A DNA stretch of 64,000 nucleotides from CAZOWM01 sp964583615 (GTDB taxonomy: Bacteria; Spirochaetota; B62-G9; DRHN01), in NCBI GenBank assembly GCA_964583615.1, contig CAZOWM010000012.1:10874-74873 (forward strand), read 5' to 3'. Shown here piece after piece: positions 24,439-32,589 of the stretch. Below the pieces are notes generated by a model, which was not told the DNA's origin, made no database searches, and was given only the letters and a program-made list of their open reading frames with translations. The position numbers and the translations under genes are program-made. The first letter of the stretch is position 1; the number at the start of each line of letters is the position of its first letter.

Positions 24439-25443
24439 ATGAACATAGCAGAAAAGGATTTTGTTTTCAAGGAGTTTGGCGTATCGGGGAGAGAGGAGAG
24501 GATAAAGAAACGGATAGAAGAGTTCGCCTCTCCGCTGGTCGACGAGATCATGTATGATGTAACTGGCTCGCTTATCTGTGTGAAAAGGGGAAAGAGGCAG
24601 AACAGAAAAACGCTTATGCTCACCGCGCACATGGACACAATCGGGTTTATCATCACGTACATCGACGAAAAGGGGTTTCTTCGTTTTTCGGAAGTCGGCT
24701 TCCATCCCCGGGCATGGCTGCTGGGAAAAACAGTAGTATTCGAGAACGGCCTCACAGGTGTCATCGGTATAGAGCGAAAAGAGCACGAGAAGACACTCCC
24801 TGTAGAGAAGATGTTTATCGATATCGGGGCGGGGGGGAGAGAAGCTGCGAAGAAGCAGGTCAGGGTCGGCGACGTGGCGGCAGTGTATTCGCCGTACAGG
24901 GTCAATGGGCGTGTTTTGAGCGGGGGCTGGCTTGACGACCGTGTGGGGTGTTTCGTTCTTCTCGAAGTTATGCAGAATATCGATAAATTTGCCAACGATC
25001 TCTTTTTTGTATTTTCGGCCCAGGAAGAGGTGGGGCTTCGAGGGGCAACGACGGCAACATACACGATTCAGCCCGATATGGGGCTTGTTGTCGACGTTAC
25101 TGTATCCTCTGATCTGCCGGAGGGAGAACCGGATGGTTCCTGCGCGCTCGGCAAGGGGGTGGGAATAAAGATCATGGACAGGTCGGTCATTGTCCCGAAG
25201 CGTTTTTCCGATTTCCTTTGCACGCTCGCGAAGAAGCATGAGATTCCCTATCAGAAGGATGTTCTTCGAGAAGGCTCGACCGACGCACATGCGATTCAGC
25301 TGAGCAGAGGAGGGGTGCTCACAGGAGGGGTATCGATCCCCGTCAGGTATCTTCATTCAGCAGGAGAGCTGTGCTCTATCGACGATGTCCTGGCCTGCGT
25401 TCGGCTCGTCCATTGTTTCTGTGCGGAAGAGCTAATGCTGTAG
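24439..25443 (+). CDS. M42 family metallopeptidase, paralogue 3
   Basis: A 334-residue M42 protein. Motifs are TAHMDTIGF, LDDRVGCFVL, QEEVGLRGA, VVDVTVSSD and RYLHSAGE. It diverges clearly from the two upstream copies, so the triplication is old and probably gives different substrate ranges. GAGGAG lies about 9 bases before the ATG. pdxA follows 31 bases later. Confidence 0.88.
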   Translation: MNIAEKDFVFKEFGVSGREERIKKRIEEFASPLVDEIMYDVTGSLICVKRGKRQNRKTLMLTAHMDTIGFIITYIDEKGFLRFSEVGFHPRAWLLGKTVVFENGLTGVIGIERKEHEKTLPVEKMFIDIGAGGREAAKKQVRVGDVAAVYSPYRVNGRVLSGGWLDDRVGCFVLLEVMQNIDKFANDLFFVFSAQEEVGLRGATTATYTIQPDMGLVVDVTVSSDLPEGEPDGSCALGKGVGIKIMDRSVIVPKRFSDFLCTLAKKHEIPYQKDVLREGSTDAHAIQLSRGGVLTGGVSIPVRYLHSAGELCSIDDVLACVRLVHCFCAEELML

Positions 25444-25474
25444 ACTTCATAGAGCATTTACGGTGCACTAAAAG

Positions 25475-26479
25475 ATGAAAAGACCATTGATCGCCGTTTC
25501 CGTCGGGGACCCGGCGGGAATCGGACCGGAAATTGCCATAAAAGCATGCGGACACGAAGAGCTGTATGGAACGGCACGGCCGTTTCTTATTGCAAGCCGT
25601 AGCGTTCTTGAACGCACCCTGGAGGAGCTGAATATTTCAGCCCGTGTAAACGAAATTTCTTCTCCGGAAAAAGGGGAATATTCACCAGGGGTCGTAAATG
25701 TGTATGACTGCGTTCCTTTTGAACTTACAAATCTCGAGATGGGAACCGTGCAGGCTTCATGCGGCCGTGCAGCCTACGAGTACATAGAGAAGGGGGTACG
25801 CCTCGCACTCGAGGGGAAGGCGGATGCACTCGCAACCGCGCCCATCAACAAAGAGTCTTTGAAAAAAGCGGGTATTCCGTATATCGGCCACACTGAGATT
25901 CTTGCAGAACTCTCCGGGGTTCGAGACCCCCTTACCATGTTCGAAGTCGATAGGCTGCGAATTTTTTTCCTCTCCCGCCACGTTTCACTCCTCGAAGCGA
26001 TCAGCGCGGTGAAAAAACAGCGTCTGAAGGAATACATCGTGCGCTGTGAAGAGATGCTCAAGCGTATTGGCGCAGAAGGGGGCACTCTCGCGGTTGCCGC
26101 ACTGAACCCGCATGGCGGAGAGAACGAAATGTTCGGTCACGAAGAGGTTCGTGAGATAATCCCTGCAATCATAGAGACGAAGAGTATGGGGTATGATGTT
26201 GCGGGGCCCTACGGGGCGGACTCGGTTTTCCATATGGCGCTTCAGGGCATGTTCAGTGGAGTACTTGCGCTCTATCACGATCAGGGGCACATAGCAGCCA
26301 AAACATTCGACTTCGAACGTACGGTTTCTCTCACCCTCGGGCTTCCCTTTCTGAGAACATCTGTTGACCACGGCACCGCCTTTGACATTGCTGGGTCCGG
26401 GAGGGCGTCCGAAACGAACATGGTCGAGGCTATCCAGGTCGCGGCAAAATATGCTCCTCTTTACGGATTCTCAACCTGA
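25475..26479 (+). CDS. pdxA: 4-hydroxythreonine-4-phosphate dehydrogenase (PdxA)
   Basis: A 334-residue PdxA-type protein that oxidises 4-phosphohydroxy-L-threonine in pyridoxal phosphate synthesis. Motifs are SVGDPAGIGPEI, the metal histidines in YIGHTE and YHDQGHIAAK, and DHGTAFDIAG. PdxA2-type homologues act on D-threonate or D-erythronate phosphates, and the absence of other pdx genes here leaves that open. It sits at the end of the three-peptidase cluster. Confidence 0.88.
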   Translation: MKRPLIAVSVGDPAGIGPEIAIKACGHEELYGTARPFLIASRSVLERTLEELNISARVNEISSPEKGEYSPGVVNVYDCVPFELTNLEMGTVQASCGRAAYEYIEKGVRLALEGKADALATAPINKESLKKAGIPYIGHTEILAELSGVRDPLTMFEVDRLRIFFLSRHVSLLEAISAVKKQRLKEYIVRCEEMLKRIGAEGGTLAVAALNPHGGENEMFGHEEVREIIPAIIETKSMGYDVAGPYGADSVFHMALQGMFSGVLALYHDQGHIAAKTFDFERTVSLTLGLPFLRTSVDHGTAFDIAGSGRASETNMVEAIQVAAKYAPLYGFST

Positions 26480-26516
26480 TGGAAGTGATGCCGGCCCCGC
26501 CCCAGTGACTGCATGT

Positions 26517-26822
26517 TCAGCGGAAAAGAACGTATTTTCTTGTAAAGAAATTGAAAAAGAAGACCGTGAAGCCTGAGATGATCTTTGAAAAGAGGGAATA
26601 GATGTGCAGATGCTCCGTGAAAAACCAGATAAAGAGCTCATTAAACCCGGTGCCGGTGATGAACCCGGCCCCTGCGGATATGAGATAATGGATGTGAAAT
26701 ACCTCTGTGAGAAGCACGAGAATCCCGAAATCAACGGAGAATGCAATATTGCTCGAAAAGATCAAGCGGAGCAGATGAATGAGCGTTCTGTCCGATTTCT
26801 TGAGAAAAAGTTTCTGAAGCAT
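26517..26822 (-). CDS. GtrA-like membrane protein with an internal deletion
   Basis: A 101-residue protein. The first part (IAFSVDFGILVLLTEVFHIH) matches the first two helices of GtrA proteins and the last part (NELFIWFFTEHLHIYSL, ending NFFTRKYVLFR) matches the last two. About 30-40 residues normally present between them are missing; the junction is at FITGTGF. GtrA proteins help move lipid-linked sugars across the inner membrane. It follows nagA by 24 bases in the same direction. Whether the shortened protein works is doubtful. Confidence 0.6.
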   Translation of the reverse strand: MLQKLFLKKSDRTLIHLLRLIFSSNIAFSVDFGILVLLTEVFHIHYLISAGAGFITGTGFNELFIWFFTEHLHIYSLFSKIISGFTVFFFNFFTRKYVLFR

Positions 26823-26846
26823 TCCTTAGACCACCGTGTGCGGTGT

Positions 26847-27836
26847 TCATCCGCTTTTTCGCGCTAAAAAGCGGCGATTTTTTGTATCAACTTCGATAAG
26901 CGGCTCATCGGGAATGGAAACCGGATCCATTCCCATAAGACGCAGAGGATTGGAAACTCCCACCCGCAAAAGCCCGTCATATTCGAGGATTCCGTACGCC
27001 CAGAGATGATTCATGCACGATCGAATGAGAAAGGAGGACCCCGCGAGACATCCTTTTTTTGGGTTCAGTATCCGGCCGGATTCTTCCAGTATCACCCGCT
27101 GTCCCATGCTCGTGTACGTGCCCGGCTCGAGCCCTGCGAGAGGCGATGCGTCGCTCGTTACGATGATATTTTTTTCGCCCTTTACTCTGAGAAATGTCTT
27201 GATGAGGGAGTTCGGGAGATGGTGGCCGTCGGTGATAATCATTGCTGAAAGCGCTTCACATGCAAGCCCTGCCCATATGGGGTTTTTGTGACGCGGGAGA
27301 AGCACAGGAACACCGTTTCCGAGGTGGGTGAGCGCGCGGGCTCCTGCCAATATCGCACGTTTCAGGTGACCTTCTTCCGCCATATGGTGCCCGAGGGACA
27401 CGGTGATCCCGTGGTCCACCGCCCAGCTGATAAGAGTTTCAGCTCCATCCTGGTCTGCAGCCACAGTGAGAAGCCTGACCTTCCCGTCGGTAAAGTCATA
27501 AATTCTCTTCATCATTTCCACATCAGGAGAGCGTATCCATTTCGGGTTATGAACTCCCCGTGCACCTTCAACAGGTGAGAGGAAGGGTCCTTCAAGGTGA
27601 AAACCCGGTACACGCCCTTCGAGACCGGCCTGTCTGCAGCACCGTGAGATGAGAGCAAGGTTTCTGCGGTACACGGAGAGCGGGCTTGTGACAAGCGTGG
27701 GAAGAAACACAGCAGTGCCGTCGGAAACGATGCGTTCAGCAGCGTAAAGAAAGTCCTCTTCGCTCATCAAGGGGCTTGAAAAATCCACCCCGAAACAGCC
27801 GTTTACCTGCAGGTCGACAAATCCCGGAATGCGCAT
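26847..27836 (-). CDS. nagA: N-acetylglucosamine-6-phosphate deacetylase
   Basis: A 329-residue amidohydrolase. Motifs are GFVDLQVNGCFGVDF, FHLEGPF (metal Glu), SLGHHMA, THLGNGV, ITDGHHLP and the catalytic Asp in TSDASPLAG. It lacks most of the N-terminal beta-sandwich strand set of the ~380-residue E. coli enzyme, a compact form also seen in other bacteria. It removes acetate from GlcNAc-6-phosphate ahead of NagB. It starts 4 bases after nagB, so coupling is likely. Confidence 0.9.
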   Translation of the reverse strand: MRIPGFVDLQVNGCFGVDFSSPLMSEEDFLYAAERIVSDGTAVFLPTLVTSPLSVYRRNLALISRCCRQAGLEGRVPGFHLEGPFLSPVEGARGVHNPKWIRSPDVEMMKRIYDFTDGKVRLLTVAADQDGAETLISWAVDHGITVSLGHHMAEEGHLKRAILAGARALTHLGNGVPVLLPRHKNPIWAGLACEALSAMIITDGHHLPNSLIKTFLRVKGEKNIIVTSDASPLAGLEPGTYTSMGQRVILEESGRILNPKKGCLAGSSFLIRSCMNHLWAYGILEYDGLLRVGVSNPLRLMGMDPVSIPDEPLIEVDTKNRRFLARKSG

Positions 27837-27840
27837 TTTC

Positions 27841-28605
27841 CTATTCTGCGAGAGAAGATTCGGAGTCCCTGTCCAGAAACAGTGCGCACCTGCGATGGAG
27901 CTGCAGAACAGAAGCAGGGCACTCCCTGGTGACGGGACCTTCGACAGCCGCTTTCACCGCAGAGGCCTTTCTCTTCTCAGGAATAGAGGCGATGATAGAA
28001 CAGCTGCGCATGATACGGCTCACGCTCATCGAAATCGCCTGTGCGGGGACCTCACCGATATCTTTAAACCAGCCTTCATCGACCTGCTGCTGCCTGCATC
28101 TCTCATCGAGATTCACGATGATGAACGGGAGCTCCGTTAAGAAGTCTGCGGGAGGATCGTTGAATGCGATGTGGCCGTTTTCCCCGATACCGATCAGTGC
28201 GACGTCTATCGTGTGCTGTGAAATAACATCACCGATTCGTTCGCATTCTTTTTCAGGATCGGGCGCATCCCCACGAATAAAATGAACCTCCATAAGATTT
28301 TCCACAGGCTTGATGAACCGTTCGACGAGGTAGCGCCTGAAACTTGCCGGGTGATCGCCGGGAAGCCCGATATATTCATCCAAATGAAACATACGAACCT
28401 TCGGCCAGTCTATGAATTTTTCAGAGACAAGGTGTTCGAGTGTTTCTATCTGGCTGGTTCCTGTCGCAACAACAATATTTGCCTCTCCCCTGCTTCTGAT
28501 CTGGGACCTGATAAGCCGTGCGGCATAACGGNNNNNNNNNNAACGGGACGCAGCCTTCCCAAGTTCCTCACCGCTTTGGAGTATGTTTATTTTCATGGGA
28601 TTCAT
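27841..28605 (-). CDS. nagB: Glucosamine-6-phosphate deaminase
   Basis: A ~254-residue protein of the NagB/6-phosphogluconolactonase fold. Motifs are VVATGTSQIETLEHL, FHLDEYIGLPGDHPASF, IGIGENGHIAFNDPPADF and KASAVKAAVEGPVT. It converts glucosamine-6-phosphate to fructose-6-phosphate and ammonia. A 10-N gap (28532-28541) falls about 20 codons into the gene, so that part is unknown though both sides stay in frame. The start is uncertain (28623, 28605 or 28596), with no clear ribosome site. Confidence 0.88.
   Translation of the reverse strand: MNPMKINILQSGEELGKAASRXXXXRYAARLIRSQIRSRGEANIVVATGTSQIETLEHLVSEKFIDWPKVRMFHLDEYIGLPGDHPASFRRYLVERFIKPVENLMEVHFIRGDAPDPEKECERIGDVISQHTIDVALIGIGENGHIAFNDPPADFLTELPFIIVNLDERCRQQQVDEGWFKDIGEVPAQAISMSVSRIMRSCSIIASIPEKRKASAVKAAVEGPVTRECPASVLQLHRRCALFLDRDSESSLAE
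28532..28541. other. Assembly gap of 10 N
   Basis: Ten undetermined bases inside nagB. The size looks like a fixed scaffold placeholder, so the true length and frame here are not certain. Confidence 0.99.
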
Positions 28606-28631
28606 ATTTGAGGTTGAGCACATCGACCATG

Positions 28632-29045
28632 TCAACCCCCCCTTTTCCCCTTTACCCAGAGTGCGGCCTTCAGGGCTCCCTTTCCAAATGCGTATCAATC
28701 GATGGATTCATGGGTGATCGATAGCGTCTGATGAGGCTGCCCGATGATGAGCGTGTGCTTCCCGATGATCCCGCCGACACGAATCATGTGGATCACCGTT
28801 TCTTTGCCGATCCGCGGTTCGTTGAACCTTCTTCCAAATTTGATGGAATCCGCATCGGATATGGCTTCTGCGATTTTCAGAGAAAAGTAGCTTCCGATGT
28901 CCTTGCCCACGGATTCGTCCATGTGTTTTTTAAAAACGCATACGAGATCCACCTCGGGATGCCGGCAGAACTCTTCAGCAACTTTCTTACCGGTCCTCCC
29001 GAATCCAACCGAGCCAACTCTTGTTATATATCGCCTTTTCCTCAT
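28632..29045 (-). pseudogene. Dihydrodipicolinate-reductase-like gene with internal deletion and nonsense codon
   Basis: The N-terminal ~35 residues (RVGSVGFGRTGKKVAEEF) are the NAD-binding start of a DapB-like oxidoreductase. After about 60 residues the sequence jumps to the C-terminal part (EPRIGKETVIHMIRVGGIIG, HTLIIGQPHQTLSITHESID). A TGA at 28695-28697 then interrupts, but the frame continues with YAFGKGALKAALWVKGKRGG, the usual family ending, where an arginine would be expected at the TGA (CGA to TGA). Over 100 residues including the catalytic centre are missing. It keeps a good promoter that now leads into nagB-nagA. Confidence 0.75.
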
Positions 29046-29051
29046 CAGGGT

Positions 29052-29080
29052 ATCATACGTGAAAGAACTCCACTTGTCAA
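29052..29080 (-). promoter_or_regulatory. Promoter before the dapB-like pseudogene and nag operon
   Basis: On the minus strand TTGACA and TATGAT are 17 bp apart, ending 7 bases before the ATG of the pseudogene. With no other promoter seen before nagB, it probably drives nagB-nagA-gtrA as well. Confidence 0.6.
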
Positions 29081-29152
29081 GAACATGTGTAGCTGTGAGG
29101 GGATGGTAAAAGCTCAAGCGCTACACACACGGTGCGTTGTTTACAATCCTTT

Positions 29153-30370
29153 TTACTGCTTCAGCCATCTATCGAGCCACTCCCAGGCTTCATCCTGCAT
29201 AGGAAGATCGAATTTGTGCGGCCCGCTGTAAAATGAGCACCTCAAATATTCAGAGGCATCCGCCTTTCTGTATGTCTCTTCGAGGAGCAAAACGGCCTTT
29301 TTCACTTCCGAGAGAGTGTACAGAGGGTCCTTGTCTGTGGCAAGCACAAGAGACGGAAGGGGGATGCGGAGTGCAAGTATTTCGGGATAATCCATGAAGC
29401 GTGCAACAAGGGGAATGTACACCATCCATGTATGGGTGTAGCTCACATTGAGGACAAAATCGGCCCAGGTGGTCATGAACCCCACAGTAACGGAACATTT
29501 GATTCGTTCATCGATCCCTGCCAGGTAGTTGGTTCTTAGTCCGCCACCGGACAGTCCGCAGCAACCGATGCGCTCGGCATCGATTTCCGGCCTGGAGCAG
29601 AGGTAGTCGAGTGCGCAGATGTCCTCAGCCAGAAACATGCCCGGCCAGGTAAGCCCCGCGCAGAAAAGACTGCGAGCGATGATGTGCTCATGCTGTTCAC
29701 CGAACGCATTATATCTTCTGATATCATCGACCGAATCCCCTTCCGGAACGTCGAATTCTGAAGTGTTCTGCTCCGGTCTGAGGTCTTCCGGATTAACCTC
29801 ACGCACATCGAGAGGGTGTGCCATCATTCTGTGCACCACATGCGCTGGAAGCTCCGAAGAGAGGATTTTTCTGCTTTCAAAAGGGAAAACGTCGTGAACG
29901 AGAACCCCGTACCCCCGGCGTGCAACTTCATTTGCCCAGGGGACACCTCCATAGTACGTATTCTGATGATCCTGAATGAACGGGTGTAAAGGCTCGGAGG
30001 TGCGGATGATTTTACTCTTCCCGAAGTACTTGATTCCACCGTGATCGTGGAGCGCAAGTATCCCCGGAAGAGGGCCTTTTGCATCTACCGGCTTCATGAA
30101 CACCGCTTTGGTTTCCGGACCATAAGGGAGGCTCCATGAGAGTTCTTCGATCTCGAGGTCGTCGAATTGGTAATGATCAAGCCGATGCACACGGACCTTT
30201 TTCTCGATTCGCGGTGCCCCTATGAGCTCCAGCACCTTTGCCTTTGCTTCTTTCTTCCAGCTGTCAACGTTTTCCCACTCGCTTGTCAGAAAGGAATAGG
30301 GCCTCCGTTCTACATAATCCGCAGCCCAACTGCCGTAGCTCCCGATAAGGTTGAGAGAGGAGGTGTACAT
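29153..30370 (-). CDS. Alpha/beta hydrolase (acetyl-xylan-esterase-like)
   Basis: A 405-residue hydrolase. The nucleophile elbow is GLSGGG, the oxyanion region is LALHDHGG, and likely acid and base partners are in LATDKDPLYTL and SGPHKFDLP. Large family members include putative esterases and peptidases found next to carbohydrate genes. The substrate is unknown; a role in deacetylating sugars would fit the neighbouring nag operon but is only inference. No signal peptide is seen, so it is probably cytosolic. The start at 30370 (MYTSSLN) has AAGGACGGG upstream and is preferred over 30442. Confidence 0.8.
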   Translation of the reverse strand: MYTSSLNLIGSYGSWAADYVERRPYSFLTSEWENVDSWKKEAKAKVLELIGAPRIEKKVRVHRLDHYQFDDLEIEELSWSLPYGPETKAVFMKPVDAKGPLPGILALHDHGGIKYFGKSKIIRTSEPLHPFIQDHQNTYYGGVPWANEVARRGYGVLVHDVFPFESRKILSSELPAHVVHRMMAHPLDVREVNPEDLRPEQNTSEFDVPEGDSVDDIRRYNAFGEQHEHIIARSLFCAGLTWPGMFLAEDICALDYLCSRPEIDAERIGCCGLSGGGLRTNYLAGIDERIKCSVTVGFMTTWADFVLNVSYTHTWMVYIPLVARFMDYPEILALRIPLPSLVLATDKDPLYTLSEVKKAVLLLEETYRKADASEYLRCSFYSGPHKFDLPMQDEAWEWLDRWLKQ

Positions 30371-30535
30371 TGATTCCCGTCCTTTGTTGTGTGGATTCCT
30401 GATATTTTCGCACGGAAAGACGGATTGCACAACGGAAATCAACGCACAACGAGGTTGGATTTTCTTGACGTGTGTGTATGATATACTATTATAATACCAC
30501 CTGTGAGAGAAATACGAAAGGCGGATGTGAGGAAA

Positions 30536-31078
30536 ATGAGGAAACGGTTTCAGTCATGGAAAACTCTCGACTCGGAAAATGTATTTGAAACCCCCTGGAT
30601 GAGTATCTATCACAACCAGTTTGAGCTCCCGGGCGGCAAAAAGGGCAACTACTTCTATATGCACACCAGGGGGAGTACGATGATCATTCCTGTTATGGAT
30701 GATGGAAAAATTCTCTGTATCCGGCAGTACAGGTACCTCGTTGACGGTGAATCCATAGAAGTTCCCTGCGGAGGCATCAAGGACGGGCAAACCGAGACAA
30801 ACGCTGCTCACGCTGAACTGGTTGAGGAGACAGGGTACGACTGTAAGCGCCTCAAGAAAGTTGGCAGGTTTCTTCCCTATAACGGATTGTCTGATGAGTT
30901 TTGCACCGTGTTCATCGCCCGCTCGCTGTACAGTGTAGGTGCGAAACCCGACGAAACGGAACAGATAGAAACGCTTTCTTACACGCCGGATGAACTCGAT
31001 TCCATGATAGAGAAGGGGAAAATCATCGACGGAATGTCTATTGCGGGGTGGTTTCTGGCACGGGATCGTATCAAATAA
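30536..31078 (+). CDS. Nudix hydrolase (ADP-ribose pyrophosphatase-like)
   Basis: A 180-residue Nudix protein resembling ADP-ribose pyrophosphatases. The Nudix box at PCGGIKDGQTETNAA..AELVEETGY keeps the metal-binding glutamates, but the first Glu reads Gln and the usual Arg reads Ala. Typical flanks are IPVMDDGKILCIRQYRY and PYNGLSDE. The start at 30536 (MRKRFQSW, after GAGGAAA) fits a promoter near 30465-30495; an upstream GTG at 30503 is the alternative. Its end overlaps the convergent serA by 8 bases. Confidence 0.82.
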   Translation: MRKRFQSWKTLDSENVFETPWMSIYHNQFELPGGKKGNYFYMHTRGSTMIIPVMDDGKILCIRQYRYLVDGESIEVPCGGIKDGQTETNAAHAELVEETGYDCKRLKKVGRFLPYNGLSDEFCTVFIARSLYSVGAKPDETEQIETLSYTPDELDSMIEKGKIIDGMSIAGWFLARDRIK

Positions 31079-32234
31079 CTCTCACCATTGTAACGCCTTC
31101 GATTAATTTTATCTTCCGAACACTCTCATCGCTGATATCGCTGTCCAGGTCAATGATGTTGAACGCGTTGTTCCCTTTTGACCTGTTGAGCATGTCAGCG
31201 ATGTTAATTCCCTCGCCTGCAAGAATCGTGGTAATCTGACCTACAACAGCAGGCACGTTGTCATTAGTGATGACGAGGCGATTTTTCCCCGAGAAATCCA
31301 TCTGACAATCCGGATAGTTCACAGAGTTCCTGATGGTGCCTTTTTCGAGGAACTCTCTTGTCTGCTCCACCGCCATCTTCGCGCAGTTGTCCTCCGCTTC
31401 AGGAGTTGAAGCCCCGAGGTGTGGGATGGCAATGACATTTTTTATGGTGAGCAGCTCTTCGTCAGGGAAGTCAGTCAAATATACAGCAACGGTTCCGCTT
31501 TCGATTGCCTCGCGCAGGTCCCGGTTATTGACGAGACCGCCGCGGGCAAAATTAAGAATACGCACCCCCTTTTTCATGAGTGCAAACTTTTCCCTGTTGA
31601 TGAACATGTTCGTTTCATCATCGAGAGGAACGTGTAGTGATATATAGTCCACATGCGCAAGAAGGCTGTTTAGGCTGTTCGCACGCCTTACATCCCGGGA
31701 GAGCCCCCATGCAGACTCCACTGAAATAAACGGATCATACCCGATGACATGCATCCCGAGTGCGGAGGCGTCGTTGGCAACCATTACCCCAACAGCCCCG
31801 AGCCCGATGACACCGAGCCATTTCCCTTTAATTTCCGGCCCGGAAAACTGGGCTTTACCCTTTTCGATGAGCTTCGGGACCTCTTCACCCTTCTCTATGA
31901 GCGTCTTCGCCCAGATTATCCCTTCGACAATTCTTCTCGAGCTGAGAAAGAGTCCGGCAATGACCAGCCCCTTTACACTGTTTGCATTTGCCCCGGGTGT
32001 GTTGAACACCACAATCCCCTTCTTTGAACATCTCTCGACTGGAATATTGTTCACTCCGGCCCCTGCGCGTGCAATCGACTTGAGGGACTGTGGGAGCTCG
32101 AAATCGTGCATGTTGTAGCTTCTCACCAGTATGGCGTCCGGTTCGCTTATATCTTCGTCTACTTTGTAAAGATCGTGGGGAAAGCAGTCGAGACCTGTGG
32201 AGGAAATCTTATTGAGTGTCTGAATGTTATACAT
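31071..32234 (-). CDS. serA: D-3-phosphoglycerate dehydrogenase
   Basis: A 387-residue SerA performing the first step of serine synthesis. The NAD site is VIGLGAVGVMVAND, the catalytic residues lie in NFARGGLVNN (Arg), DFPDEELL (Glu) and IPHLGAST (His). A C-terminal ACT domain (about 315-387) would give allosteric control by serine. An AAGGAGAAGCGGG stretch precedes the ATG. Directly upstream is the collapsed serC gene, so the classic serC-serA pair has been broken. Confidence 0.93.
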   Translation of the reverse strand: MYNIQTLNKISSTGLDCFPHDLYKVDEDISEPDAILVRSYNMHDFELPQSLKSIARAGAGVNNIPVERCSKKGIVVFNTPGANANSVKGLVIAGLFLSSRRIVEGIIWAKTLIEKGEEVPKLIEKGKAQFSGPEIKGKWLGVIGLGAVGVMVANDASALGMHVIGYDPFISVESAWGLSRDVRRANSLNSLLAHVDYISLHVPLDDETNMFINREKFALMKKGVRILNFARGGLVNNRDLREAIESGTVAVYLTDFPDEELLTIKNVIAIPHLGASTPEAEDNCAKMAVEQTREFLEKGTIRNSVNYPDCQMDFSGKNRLVITNDNVPAVVGQITTILAGEGINIADMLNRSKGNNAFNIIDLDSDISDESVRKIKLIEGVTMVRVI

Positions 32235-32248
32235 ATTCCCGCTTCTCC

Positions 32249-32353
32249 TTAAATATGAGCTTTTTCAAATTCTTTCATGAAGTCGATGAGTTTTTTTACA
32301 CCTTCGACCGGAAGCATCGAAGGACCAGAGGCAAAATTGAATACTCCTCTCAT
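32249..32353 (-). pseudogene. serC: Phosphoserine aminotransferase reduced to its two ends
   Basis: This 34-codon frame begins MRGVFNFASGPSMLP, the conserved N-terminus of SerC, and continues directly with VEGVKKLIDFMKEFEKAHI, the conserved C-terminus. About 320 residues, including the PLP lysine, are absent. The join falls where both ends share a similar M(L)P segment, consistent with an in-frame deletion between short matching stretches. The ribosome site AAAGGAGATCTACA and the stop next to serA remain, so it may still be translated and couple serA. Confidence 0.8.
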
Positions 32354-32373
32354 TGTAGATCTCCTTTTGAATA

Positions 32374-32390
32374 GTGCGGGTGGCCCGCAC
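32374..32390. repeat. Intercistronic stem-loop
   Basis: GTGCGGG and CCCGCAC form a perfect 7-bp stem with a 3-base loop between the small membrane protein gene and the serC remnant. There is no T-run, so it is more likely an mRNA processing or stability element than a terminator. Confidence 0.5.
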
Positions 32391-32398
32391 CCAGTGAA

Positions 32399-32566
32399 TC
32401 AGCTGTACAGGTTGTTGACGAATCTTTGAAACCATTTCGGTTTGAAGAGTATGAGAAAAATCCACACCACTGCAGTGATGGGAACGAATACAGCTATCGC
32501 ATCTACGACTGCAACAACAACGAGGAGTACAATTGTAATTATTTGCAGCTGCACGCTCTTTTTCAT
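32399..32566 (-). CDS. Small 55-residue membrane protein leading the serine operon
   Basis: Not a recognised family. The protein starts MKKSVQLQ, is strongly hydrophobic through residues ~8-43 (IITIVLLVVVAVVDAIAVF then VPITAVVWIFLILF, two possible helices), and ends KPKWFQRFVNNLYS. It is supported by a strong CGGAGG site 5 bases before the ATG and a near-ideal promoter 24 bases upstream. It resembles small PspC/phage-shock-like or two-helix membrane proteins only in general form. It lies 45 bases before the serC remnant. Confidence 0.65.
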   Translation of the reverse strand: MKKSVQLQIITIVLLVVVAVVDAIAVFVPITAVVWIFLILFKPKWFQRFVNNLYS

Positions 32567-32589
32567 GTTGTCCTCCGTTTTCTAGTTGA

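Noticed and set aside
28695..28697. TGA in the dapB-like gene as selenocysteine
   Set aside because: The family has no selenocysteine, no hairpin resembling a SECIS element was seen, and arginine is expected there. A large deletion in the same gene supports decay.
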